This document shows positions 10,748 to 21,320 of a DNA stretch of 64,000 bases, in pieces; the first letter of the stretch is position 1, and the number at the start of each line of letters is the position of its first letter. This DNA comes from Artemisia argyi (taxonomy: Eukaryota > Streptophyta > Magnoliopsida > Asterales > Asteraceae). The position numbers and the translations under genes were made by a program. The stretch covers positions 79,899,472 through 79,963,471 of the forward strand of contig CM060707.1 in the NCBI GenBank assembly GCA_030686995.1, given 5' to 3'. Below the pieces are notes generated by a model that saw nothing but the letters and a program-made list of their open reading frames with translations, was not told where the DNA came from and ran no database searches.

Positions 10748-12597
10748 TAACCCATGACTTTGAGTCTAGCTACAAGACTCGTAAATAAAGAAAAGCGCTT
10801 CGTGGGAGGCAACCCATGTTTTGTGTGATTTTATTTGTTTGATTGTTATTTGCTTCCGTATGCATGTTTAGTTTTTATTGTTGGTAGATCATGTTTCTCA
10901 ATTAAAACGTGGAAATACTTTACTTTGTTGTTTGGTCTAGTCTTAACTCCACCTAGAAGTATTTTTGCAAAAGATAAGTGTAAGGGGAAACCCCAAATAT
11001 GTTTTTAAGAAACAAACCGATCATGATTCTCCACAATATTAAATGAGCATGTATATTCGTATTTGTTAGAGTCAAATGCTTGTATTGAGTCATAATGAAG
11101 TTTTGCAGGATTTTCCAGGAAGTAGGACCAAGTTTTTCCAGAAATTTTCCGGAAACTTAACATAAGAATTTTTGCAGGTCCATTCTGACGGCGTCAGAGG
11201 TTTACTCTTGACGGCGTCAGGAGTTAAAAATCTGGAAATTTTACCGGTTTTGTTTTTCTAACGGAGTCTTATGGTTTTTTTGTGAATTATTAAGTTTTAT
11301 AATCTCCAGGAGATCTGCAAACTTCATTCCACAAGCATTATATCTTACTTTGTTTTCTAGGATTTAGTAACTTATATAGGATGCCGCCGATTTTACGCGA
11401 GGTTGTCTTGTCTATTTTTGTCAGGATTTACAGGTTATGTTCGACAAGGAGATGATTTATATTCTGGAAGGGAAGCTTTGATTGTTCGTTTTCTTGGAGG
11501 AAGATTTAATCTGGCCAACCTATAAACCATACCGAGCGAATCAGGGGAGTATTTGATTTCATTCTCTTTACTTTTTCACTTTTACATTCTTTACTTGAAC
11601 ATTGGGGACAATGTTCATCTTAAGTGTAAGGGGAGGGTAAAAAGATGATACCTTACATACGCACTTTCGCTTGAGTTTGTTTTGTTTGATAGTAGATGTG
11701 TAATAAAACTATGAGAAATACTTGTTAGTGCAATTTTAGCGCCAAATTTAAAATTTTTTACAACATTTAGGAGTGAAACTTTAGCCATAGCAAGCGTCTC
11801 ATGGATAGGAGATTGTATGACTAGCACATAACCGTATATTCAGAAAAATTTTCCACCCAAATATGTGAGGTTCGCCTTTAGATTTGATAGGAAAAGCATT
11901 TACTATTAGTGCTTATGAGTGTACCGGTAGCATTTAGATTCTAGAACTTGCGTTAGTGATGCATCCCGAGACCGCTAGTGAGACTACATTCGTGTAGTAG
12001 GATTTACTACATGATAAGAGGCATTAGGATCACCATTGTGTTAAACCCGTATTATGATTACTTGACCATTTAAGTCATATTACTTAGCTAGTTAAGTCAA
12101 CTAATTTTTCCCACACCCTTAGCGTTGTACTCATTTTTAGTACACGAAACCCCTAGTACACCCCTCCGAGCCTATCTTTTCATTTCTAACTTTAAGCATT
12201 TTACTTAAAGGAAGAATTTGTTACACCCCACTTAAATATATAACCAAATCGCCTTAGCCTTCCATGTATGCGCTCATTTTTAGTGCATTATTGTTATTTG
12301 TTAAACCATAAGTTAACTTTCTAATTGATTACATGGTTGCTAAGTCGAGTCATATCCTTGTACATATTGTTTTGGGACGATTGGGACTCATGGGTAAGTA
12401 CTTATTTTATGGAGTAATGGGGAAGAACATCATATATTACCCCCATATGTACGTTAATCTTAAAAGTGCTCCAAGTGTTTTGATTTTCTTAATTCGAGTC
12501 ATTAGTTTAGTTAATTGTAAAGTATGTAAAAATTCAAGTGTAAGGGAATTTTCATTCCCTATGATGTATTATTTTGGATGGTAGGGTAAGAGTGTAT

Positions 12598-12640
<43 letters not shown>

Positions 12641-13255
12641 GAAAAAACAAGAAAAAGAAAAAAAAAATAAAAATAAAAAAATAGAAAAAGAAAAAGAGAA
12701 AAAACATACGGACTACCATCCCTTTTTATTCTATGTTCATTTTATGTTTTTGTTATTTCTCATTTATTAGCTTAAGTCGAGTCTAGTCTTGGCTTAGCAA
12801 CGCCACATTGTACATGTAATTAACCAGGATTGTTAACTCGCAACCAGTAAAACTTCCTTTATCCTACAAAACCGTGTAATTCATATCCCTATACCTAACG
12901 TTACAACCCTTTAAAAGACCTCTTTGATAGTTTATCCTAGGTGCTTACGCCATGTGGTGGAGGTTTGATCCTTTCCCAAGCCTATGGTAATCTATTTTGC
13001 TATGACAGGTAGTGAGAGATATCTTCCGTTTCCATATTGTAATTTATACTTTATTACACCCGAGAGATGTGAGTATCTAAACACTATTTGTGAGGTGCTA
13101 GTGTATGACCTCCGTGCTTGTCTATTGGTCTTTAGTTGAACGATTATTTGTTGTAATTATTTTTATATTAGTGTTAAATGACCTCTAACTTGTCTTTTGA
13201 GTAGAATAAAAGCGCATTTGCTTGAGGACAAACAAATCTCAAGTGTAAGGGTATA
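10748..13255 (+). other. Athila-1 3' noncoding region
   Basis: About 2.5 kb without a convincing ORF. It holds the post-pol motif (10795-10818), two TGACGGCGTCA palindromes at 11186-11196 and 11209-11219, an A38-type tract from 12600, and a purine-rich end at 13242-13255 that should be the polypurine tract (AAGTGTAAGGGTATA). Almost the whole stretch is shared with 27142-29665 in Athila-2. Confidence 0.85.
10795..10818 (+). other. Conserved post-pol motif, Athila-1
   Basis: GCGCTTCGTGGGAGGCAACC followed by CATG. The TGGGAGGCAACCCA part can pair as a small hairpin. Related copies at 27189-27212 and, on the minus strand, 611-637. Confidence 0.55.
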
Positions 13256-14643
13256 TGATGAGGCGAAAAATGATCCGTTTTTAGGGGGTCATTTAAGCCT
13301 GAATCCGAATTTATTTGATCAAATATTGCCCTAAATCGCTCCTTTTGTGATTTTAGGTACTTGGAGAGTGAATTCTGGAAAAGAAGCCATTTTCGACGTT
13401 TTTGGAGCATAAAAGTGAAGAAAACGACAAAGCCTCAATTTTCCATGCTGGGAACAGTACATGAAGGCGTCAAGAGTAAAGTCATGACGGCGTCAAACCT
13501 CAAGAATAAAAATCCGTAGTTGATGACGGCGTCACACACAGGGCGTCAAGAGTAATTTGTGTGACGGCCTAGGCCTTGACGGCGTCAGAAGTAGATCAAG
13601 GCCGTCCGAGGAAGTATTTGGCGGCGAGATGACGGCGTCACACCTTTGTTCTTGACGCCGTCATCCCGATTTTCCTATATATAGTTTTCTAGTTTTTCAC
13701 ATTAGAGGAGAGAAGTTTTGGGGAGAAACCCTAAAGATGATTTTGGTGTAACTTTACAGGTTTTTCAAGGGTTCCAACCCCTTGATACCTTGCATGATTA
13801 ATAAAGATAAGTGTTCTTCCAATTCAATCAATATGTCTATGTGTTGGTTGTCTATATCTTGTTCTTGTCTTAATTCTATCATGCTAGGCTAGATCTCTTT
13901 TGTGTTTGCTTAGATCTAATGAAACCTAGAGATTGATTATGTGTTGATTACTTGTTTATTCTTGTCTTGGATGAATGATTTATATGTTAGGCTTAAGAAA
14001 ACTGGCAGATCTCCAAATGGTAACATGCTTGAACGTCTTAAGAAACATGAACTGAGGCGTACTAGGTCTTTATTGGTTGTATTTAATGCATGAGCCACTG
14101 TTTACAATCCCTATAGTTGTGCTGGGCATGGTGTAGGAGGAGATAAGAGCTCATAGAATTGGGGAGTTATGTATGCCACCCCATGAATGGTATTAAGGAA
14201 TACGATCCGTCATCCATGCAATTATAACAAGTAATTAACGTGTAAAAGATATCTAGGGAGTAGTGAAATCTAAGTAAACACATTTTCTCCAATTACTGCT
14301 CACAACCTTAGTATAATTAGTTTATTTTCATTTTTAGTATTTTATTTTGATTGCATCTTAGTTTTGGGTTAGTTGAATAGCAACTAATTCCGCCCACTCT
14401 TCCAAAACCCGAGATTTTAATTGCTTTCTAAAAAATATAAAAACACAAAAATAATCATCCCTCACCTTTAGAACTAGTAATTAGGCTTTCTAATCCTAGC
14501 GACACTATTCCTAAGCTGAACGATCAATCCCCCGGTACTTGTCACTATACTATACTACAACGATCAGGCACACTGCCTGGTGGGGGTTGTAAGCTTCTCG
14601 AGATCCCTCGAGAGGTAAAGCCTGTTGCGATTCCCACGCATCA
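13256..14643 (+). repeat. 3' LTR of Athila-1
   Basis: 1388 bp, same length as 3888-5275, about 15 differences by eye, mostly transitions. The palindrome array is conserved. Confidence 0.96.
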
Positions 14644-14648
14644 TGCAG

Positions 14649-16811
14649 CTACTCCCTCACAATCTGCATTTGTCAGCTCTAACTCAAACTACATGCCACA
14701 TACCTATACAAGTCCATCCCCTACCACAGGTCTACTCAAGTCCATCCACTCCAAGCAAAAGTCTTCCAATTACCACATTGTCTTTTTCAAATGATAATCC
14801 AATAACTCATCCAAAGATTAGTAATGCAATGGAAGATGTACTTCATTCATATGTTGTTGAAGTTGATAAACAGCAACAAATAGCTTATGAAGATTTTGAG
14901 CAGATTGATGAACTTGCTTTAGAAGAGTTGGACTTAAAGTGGCAAATGGCTATGCTCTCCCTCAAGGTTAGAAGATTTGAGCAAAAGGTTGGTAAAAAGC
15001 TCAATGTTGAAGGAAGAGATGCAGCTAGGTTTGACAGAAGGAAAGTAAAGTGCTATGCTTGTGGAGAAATTAGCCATTTTGCAAGAGAGTGCACAACCAA
15101 GAAGGGTGAAGCCAGTACCAGACATTCAGCATACAAGAAGAAAGAAGTGGAGGCTGGAGAATCAAAGGCCTTGATTACTGCTATAGATACTAGTGTTGAC
15201 TGGAATGAGCATGAAGATGCTACAAGCAGCTCTCCTCAAATCTCTTGCATGGCTAGTTGTGATGATAACTTTGGTCTCATGGGAATCTCTCCTCAGGTAT
15301 CTACTTGTGTTTGTGATTGTGATTCTAAATATACAACTCTAAAAGAAGCTTATTATGATATGAAACCAAAATATAATGCTTGTTTTATTGAAGCTGCAAC
15401 TTATAAAGAAGCTTTTAAAACTTTAGAACAACAAAAGGTGTGGTTTCAACAGAATCAACTGGCTTATGAGGAAAAGATTAGAGTTTTAAGTAGAGATTTA
15501 GAATGTGCTAGCAATGAATTAAAATTTTCTGAAAAAGAAAAAGCTAGAATTGAGTCTGAGAAAAGTGTTTTGCAAGAGAAATTAGATAAAGAAGTAGCTA
15601 GGCATAAAAAGTGGTTAATATCAGGAGATAATTTAGCTAGCTGTCTTTATGGTAGTCAAGCTGTCAACTCTGGAATAGGTTTAGGTTTTCAAAAATATGT
15701 TGGTTTAGAGGCAAGGAATGATGTGGGTAAATCTACTCCAGCAGGCTTAGCAAATTATGTTAAAGAAGGAGATTTGCATGCTGTACCAGGACCTATCAGA
15801 GGTATATTTATGCCTACTACCAAAACCTCTGACTTTGATGGTTCATACCATCTCTTTGGCAAAAAGTCTAAAGACTTGCTAAATAAGTCTGAAGACTCTC
15901 CAACCATAGGAACCCCTAAGCCCACATCCCATAGGTTTGATTTACCAAAATTGAAAGAAACCACTGGCATTAGGATCAATGACTCCCCTGACTCTAGAAG
16001 TATATCTAGTAATGATTCTAACACATATGTCTCTTGTTCTTCCAGGGACAAGACCTCAGAGACCTCTAGTTATGCCAGCTGTGATTCCAAGACCAAGTCA
16101 GACTCACCCAAGTCCTCAATAAAGAATTCTAACAAGTCATCTTACAAGTCTGTGGACTCTGAAGTTGCTGATGATGAAGTTCTTTCTAAGACAGCCGCTT
16201 CTGAAGACTTGTTATTTACTTCTTATGAAAACAATTCCTTTCAGTGTTTACAAAACAATTCTGTTTCTGGTGTTTCTTTGAATAATTCTGTGTTTAATAA
16301 GACATCTTTTGGATTTAATAAATCTTCTAAGAAGAAGAAGTGTTTTGTTTGTGGTAGCAAATTGCATTTAATTAAGGATTGTGATTTTCATGATAAGAGG
16401 ATGGGTGTTTCTGTTGTTAATAATAGACCTAGACAAAAGTGGACTAATACATGTTCCAAACCCTCAGTAGTTCCACAGGCAAAGTATAATGTCAGCAGAA
16501 TGTATTCCATTCCTGCTGATTAGTCTGTTCCTTCTGATAGGTCTGTTTTTCATAGTAGATATATGAATACCAATAGAAATAGATATGGGTCACAACCATT
16601 TTATGGAGTTAATCATTGGTATGAATATAATGACCAAATGTTTATGGGAAGGGCTAATTGGGATTCTGATGAAAAGTCCTCAGCAGATTTTCCTTGGACA
16701 TATAAAAGACCATATAATTACAGGGAATCCAGGAACAATTGTGGATCTAACTCATCTTCTTGGGTACATCATAATGATCCACAGGGCAGGCTCAAGTATT
16801 TCACGACTTAA
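14649..16811 (+). pseudogene. Copia A gag, C-terminal part with two zinc knuckles
   Basis: Continues the gag frame after the Athila-1 duplication and is open in one frame to a TAG at 16521-16523, then in the same frame to 16811. It has a CCHC knuckle CYACGEISHFAREC at 15051-15092, a long charged helix-forming stretch rich in K and E (about 15330-15620, likely coiled coil), a Ser/Asp-rich segment (15950-16200), and a second knuckle CFVCGSKLHLIKDC at 16341-16382. Two widely spaced knuckles around a coiled coil make a gag larger than the usual copia type. The region just past 14649 is slightly out of frame with the longest ORF. Nonfunctional as it stands. Confidence 0.82.
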
Positions 16812-16862
16812 GTCTTTTAAAATATTTATGTTGTTGTATATTAACTTTCTTTGTTGTAGGAA

Positions 16863-18329
16863 CATCCTCTCCTTAACAAAGACTTAGGTATTGTTGATAG
16901 TGGCTGTTCAAGAAAAATGTCTGGGAATCAGGAGAAGCTACATGACTTTGTGCCTATTAATGGAGGTATAGTGAGGTTTAGAAGTGGAGTAGGAAGGATC
17001 ACTGGCAAAGGAACCATTAGAACTCCAAAGGTGGATTTTGAGAATGTCTACTATGTGAAGAAGATTCAAGGATTCAATTTGTTCTCAGTCTCACAAATTT
17101 GTGACAAAAAGCTTCCTGTGCTTTTCACTGAAGAAGGTTCTTTCATTCTTTCACCTGAGTTAAAAATACCTGATGACAATCATCTATTGCTAAAGGCTCC
17201 AAGAAATCATAATCTTTATACATTTGACTTGAATGATGTCAAGCCAGAAGGTGATCTAACATGCTTGGTGGCTAAAGCATCCTTGGATGAATCTACAAAA
17301 TGGCATAGGAGGATGGCACATGTTAATTTCAAAGTCATCAACAAACTTGCTAAAGATGGACTTGTTCATGGACTTCCTTTCAAGATCTTCACCAATGAGC
17401 ATAATTGTATGGCTTGTAACAAGGGTAAGCAACACAAGGCTTCTTATAAAGCCATCACTGTTGGGAGCACAATCTCAGAACTATTGCAGCTGCTTCACAT
17501 GGATCTTTTTGGTCCAACATCCATCAGGAGTATAGATCATAAATACTTCTGTTTGGTAATCACTGATGCTTTTAGCAGATTCAGTTGGACATTTTTCTTG
17601 GTGACTAAAGATCAAACCTTTCAGGCACTTAAAGAATTTATGGCTCTAGTTGAAAACCAACTTAACAAGAAGATTAAAGGTATAAGGTGTGACAATGGGA
17701 CAGAGTTCAAAAATGCTAATCTCATTGAACTTTGTAGTTTAAAGGGTATTAAAAGAGACTATAGCACTCCTAGGACTCCACAACAGAATGGAGTTGCTGA
17801 AAGGAAGAATAGAACCCTTATAGAGGCTGCAAGATCTATGTTTGCTGACTCTAAACTTCCCACCATGTTTTGGACTGAGGCAGTTGGCACTGCCTGTTAT
17901 GTATTGAATAGGGTGTTGATTACTAGACCTCATAATAAGACACCCTATGAGCTATTGACAGGGAAGAAGCCTACCATTGAACACTTGAAACCTTTTGGTT
18001 GTCAGGTGACCATTCTTAATACAAATGATCAGTTAGGCAAATTTGAAGCAAAAGCTGCTGAAGGGTATATTGTTAGGTACTCAGCTCATAGCAAGGCTTA
18101 TAGGGTATATAACTTGGCTTCCAAGAAGATAGAAGAGACTCTTAACCTAAAATTTCTGGAGGACAATGTAAATGTTCAAGGCAAAGGTCATGAATGGTAT
18201 TTTGACCTTGATTACCTTACAAATTATTTGGGGTATGCTAGACACAAAACTAACCCCTCTGTAGGTATACAAGTGTCATCTTCCAAAAATGCAGGTACCC
18301 TACAGGATGATTCAGATAGTGATTTATAA
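16863..18329 (+). pseudogene. Copia A protease and integrase
   Basis: Protease active site GIVDSGCSRKMSGN at 16891-16930 (DSG present; the usual SRHM His is Lys). The integrase follows: zinc domain KWHRRMAHVN ... CMACNKGKQHKAS (17298-17450), then core with D in LLHMDLFGPT, D in IRCDNGTEFKN and E in PQQNGVAERKNRT (17500-17815), and C-terminal WTEAVGTACYVLNRVLI, GKFEAKAAEGYIV. All three acidic core residues are kept. The frame ends at an in-frame TAA, 18327-18329. Before it, 16812-16862 is noncoding and ends in an intron-like acceptor. Read in + with gag upstream. Confidence 0.9.
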
Positions 18330-19145
18330 TGTGATGAACCCACTATTGATGTAACTACTCTACCAATTCAAATAGCAGATCCTCCTAACAAAGAAGCCTC
18401 TTATGCCAAATCTGCTGATGATGTGGAAAATTCAACCTATGTAGAAGATCTTGCTAGACTCAAAAAGCAAGAACATGCAGCTGCTGAAGAAGCTAAAAGA
18501 CTTGGTCTTGAATTTGCTTAAGACACTGAAGCCCTCTTAAAACAAGCTGCTGTTGAAGAAAGCAAAAAACCTAGTTCTGATGATACATCTGCTGATGCAG
18601 CTGTTGATTCTGCTGAAGGTATTTCTGCTGCAGTTCCTGTTTCCACTGAAACTTCCACAAGATTGGATGAACCTTATGGCAAGTTTCCAACTCCATCAGA
18701 TCTTGCTAATCTTGAGCAAAGTGATGGCATTTTTCAATCAGCTTCTTATGATAAAGACTTTGCTCCTACTTTAACCAATCTTGATACCTCCATTGATGTT
18801 AATCCTTTTGCAACTAAAAGGATCAACACCATTCATCCACAAGATAATATACTTGGTGATCCAAATGCTATGGTACTCACCAGGAGTGCCATTAAGAATA
18901 CCAAGTTTGGGCAATGTGCATTTTTGACTTATGTATCCACTCAGAAGAGAGACAATCACACAGATCAGAAGCATTGTTTGTTTGCTTGTTTCTTGTCCCA
19001 AGTTAAACCAACAAGCATTAAACAGGCTTTGAGTGAGCCTAGTTGGGTTGAAGCTATGCAGGAAGAGATGCAACAATTCAAGAATCAAGATGTATGGGTA
19101 CTTGTTGATCTGCCTGCAGGGAAAATTGCAATTGTATTTATGTAG
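18330..19145 (+). pseudogene. Copia A linker and truncated start of RT
   Basis: Same frame as the integrase, broken by TAA at 18519-18521, open again to 19145. The acidic Ala/Ser-rich linker leads to the conserved RT entry block HCLFACFLSQVKPTSIKQAL ... WVEAMQEEMQQF and ends at VWVLVDLPAGK (about 19125). The next residues of a copia RT (the AIGTKWV block) are replaced by unrelated bases and a stop. The YVDD region and RNase H occur nowhere before the antisense genes. Compare the intact version on the minus strand at 62468-63695. Confidence 0.88.
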
Positions 19146-19321
19146 ATTATTATGTTTACTAACTTTGTTTTGCAGGTTCTTACTAATCTTGTATATTATT
19201 TTGGTTGTTTTTTTGTGTTTTGTTTGAATGTTTAGTTTCAGGTCATGTTCCTGCTGATATACAAAGATCTACATTACTTCTATCAGTGGAATCAGATGTA
19301 AAAGACATAAAAGTAAAATAT

Positions 19322-19327
19322 TTTATT
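19322..19327 (-). terminator. Poly(A) signal AATAAA for antisense gene 1
   Basis: Minus-strand AATAAA, about 107 bases after the stop of the antisense ORF at 19434. The 19146-19433 stretch otherwise holds only the intron-like TACTAAC ... TTTTGCAG sequence at 19158-19173 and antisense 3' noncoding DNA. Confidence 0.5.
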
Positions 19328-19433
19328 CATCAGAGGAAAGCTTAGTACATCAAGAACATGATCAGACATCAGAAGAAACATAAAAAGCATCAATCAAAAA
19401 CAAACAACCACCACATCCCTAAGCATCAACCCC

Positions 19434-19859
19434 CTACTCCATCTTTCTCTTCCCTTTGCCCAAGTCCTTTGGGTCTGACATTTTCTTATGGACCCCTCTG
19501 GATTGCATGTCCTTATTCCAGAGTTTGGGAGCAGCAAGATCCAGAACCACCTTCAATGGACCCTTGTTCCTCTTTGAGGACTGTGGCTCCTCAGGGACAG
19601 AGATCTTCCTCATATCTGCACACACCCTCTCCATTTCAGAAGTCAGGAATGCTGTGACAGGAGTGAAATCAGGGACAACCATAGCTAGAGGATTTGGAGC
19701 TTCCTTTGCTTCAGTGGTTTCTTCTGATGAGGTTAGAGAAGGACAAAACTCTGAAGGACCTTCACCTAGGTAGTAGTATGATCTTTGGATTTGAGGTATG
19801 TCAAAGGTGGAGTCTGATGAATCAGAAGAAATTTCAATGACTTTGGGGGATGGCTTCAT
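19434..19859 (-). CDS. Antisense accessory protein 1, SIM-like N-terminus
   Basis: Intact 141-residue ORF on the strand opposite to copia A gag-pol. It starts MKPSPKVIEISSDSSDS: a hydrophobic core followed by Ser/Asp, the usual form of a SUMO-interacting motif. A middle acidic/Pro region follows, then EEPQSSKRNKGPLKVVLDL and a basic tail ending GKGKRKME. No signal peptide or membrane segment; composition suggests a nuclear or cytosolic protein. A TATA box lies at 19938-19944 and AATAAA at 19322, so it looks like a complete transcription unit. It is a paralogue of the antisense gene at 20266-20779 (shared SSDSSD start, PE[EK]PQSS block, KVV[LI] block and GKGK end). Function unknown. Confidence 0.65.
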   Translation of the reverse strand: MKPSPKVIEISSDSSDSTFDIPQIQRSYYYLGEGPSEFCPSLTSSEETTEAKEAPNPLAMVVPDFTPVTAFLTSEMERVCADMRKISVPEEPQSSKRNKGPLKVVLDLAAPKLWNKDMQSRGVHKKMSDPKDLGKGKRKME

Positions 19860-19937
19860 GATTTGAGTATGAGAAAAACTTTGGGATATGTTATTTGTGT
19901 ACTAATGGGATTGTGAGTTGATTATGCCTTGAAGACT

Positions 19938-19944
19938 TTTTATA
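19938..19944 (-). promoter_or_regulatory. TATA box and W-boxes upstream of antisense gene 1
   Basis: Minus strand TATAAAA, about 80 bases before the ATG at 19859. Two W-box cores (TTGAC on either strand) lie upstream at 20057-20061 and 20067-20072. Confidence 0.5.
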
Positions 19945-20204
19945 AAGAGTCGATTTGGGTTTAATGTGAGTTAATGCAAGTAAATGGGAGGTAGTTGAGT
20001 CAGTAGCTATTACTAATTGTGCAAGATGTCCACTTAAGTGGATTCTTCAGATGAAAGTCAATGGGTTTGACCACATGCTGCTGATACTATCTATTTTGTT
20101 GTGAAGTGTGTTCCTGCTGATGACTTACTTAAGATCACTTTATTCAGGGGAATGCAAATCTTTCAGAAGAATTAAACACAAGTAAACACAAACAAAGCAA
20201 CATT

Positions 20205-20210
20205 TTTATT
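20205..20210 (-). terminator. Poly(A) signal AATAAA for antisense gene 2
   Basis: Minus-strand AATAAA about 56 bases after the stop codon at 20266. Confidence 0.5.
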
Positions 20211-20265
20211 AATTCTTCAAAAGTACATTAAAGGACAATGAAATTGAAAGATTAACAACAAATTC

Positions 20266-20779
20266 CTATTCTACTTTGCCCTTGCCCTTGCCTTCCACAG
20301 TCTTCTCCTTGCCTGTGTTGTTGATGTTGAAGATTCCTTGCCACTGAGGACAGGGCAACCTAATCACAACCTTTCTTGTCTTTGGCAATGGGGGATTTAC
20401 TTTTCTTTTTCTTGGACGAGAGGACTGAGGTTTCTCAGGGGTTGTAAAGTGCATCATTATCATCATCCTCTTCATCAGAAGAAGTGAAGATGAAGGGAGA
20501 CTCCTCAGGATTGGGAACTCTGTTTGCCCTCTCCAATGCATTCCACCTTCTCTCCATCTCTCTCTGGTACTCTGGATCATCGATTTCAGAAGGGTATGGT
20601 GGAAGATCTTCTGATGATGATGAACTTGGAGCAGGCACATCATGTCTCTTCTTCTTGGATTGTTCCTTTATGAGACAACGAGGATGTGTTGGCATATTGA
20701 GTGGTAGTGGAGATGTTAGTGAGTCAGACGTATCAGAGGAGTCAGAAGAAAGGTTGATGATACGTTGATTGGAAGCCAT
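20266..20779 (-). pseudogene. Antisense accessory protein 2, frameshifted paralogue of gene 1
   Basis: Minus-strand ATG at 20779 opens MASNQRIINLSSDSSDTSDS, again a SIM-like core plus Ser/Asp run, then a basic cluster KEQSKKKR and an acidic FTSSDEEDDDND end, with a stop at 20435. The second half of the homology to antisense protein 1 (PEKPQSSRPRKRK, KVVIRLPCPQW, GKGKGKVE end at 20266) is in another frame that overlaps from 20643. The shift appears to fall in the GAT-rich run near 20450-20475. Either a recent single-base slip inactivated it or a splice joins the frames. It has its own TATA box and poly(A) signal. Unknown function. Confidence 0.6.
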
Positions 20780-20854
20780 GGATGTATTGTTGATTGGTGG
20801 TATTGTAATTAGGGATTTGATTTGAGTGGAGAGATTTGAGGATAATTAACCTTT

Positions 20855-21260
20855 ATTTATAAGATCACCCAACCGCATGTCTTTATTACCATAAATGCGA
20901 GGTAGTTTGGAGATAATTAAGCGTTCTTTGAAATTTGAATTAAGAGATCTTTTTCAAAGATATTTGGTTTCCACTGAAGGGAAGATTCTGCTGATTGATT
21001 CTGCGGAAGGTTCTGTTGAATGAATGGTTGACCGTAGTCAACGTTTGACTACTTTCTGCGGATTGACCATTTGGTTTCAGATGGTTGACTTGGTTTCTTC
21101 GGATGAGTTAGTTTAATTGGGATTTTCTTTAGTTGATTATTAGTTAAAGATTTCTTTCCAATAATTCATATCAGTTTCATTCCACGTTTGGTAACTTCCA
21201 TAATTAACCAAGACGTGCATATCCCACTCCCAAATTAGCTGATTCCCTCTCGATATAAAA
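20855..21260. promoter_or_regulatory. Divergent promoter with W-box cluster
   Basis: Minus-strand TATAAAT at 20855-20861 faces antisense gene 2 (ATG 20779). Plus-strand TATAAAA at 21254-21260 faces the sense accessory ORF (ATG 21321). Between them are five W-box cores within 63 bases: TTGACC 21028, GTCAAC 21037, TTGACT 21045, TTGACC 21063, TTGACT 21085. W-boxes bind WRKY factors in defence and stress responses. A stretch at 20981-21015 resembles the start of the element's own LTR (2679-2714), sharing CTGATTGAT and AGGTTC words. Confidence 0.6.
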
Positions 21261-21320
21261 TTTCAAAAACCATTTCAACATTCTTCAGAACTCCCAACCC
21301 TAATTTCTTATTCTCAATCA

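Larger units (their letters stand above)
3888..14643 (+). mobile_element. Athila-1: full-length Athila-like Ty3/gypsy element
   Basis: 10,756 bp, TG...CA ends (TGATGAGGCG to CCCACGCATCA), 1388-bp LTRs, Asp-tRNA-type primer site, gag-protease-RT-RNase H-integrase in the usual Ty3 order, then about 2.5 kb of 3' noncoding DNA and a second LTR. About 15 differences between LTRs by eye (1.1%). Coding is damaged by a deletion-frameshift in protease, a substitution in the RT catalytic motif and a nonsense codon near the integrase end. It is inserted in copia A gag. Confidence 0.95.

Noticed and set aside
12600..12710. Long A-rich tract as a retroposon poly(A) tail
   Set aside because: It lies within the Athila 3' noncoding region and the same place in Athila-2 (29000-29112) is A-rich too, with no target duplication around it.
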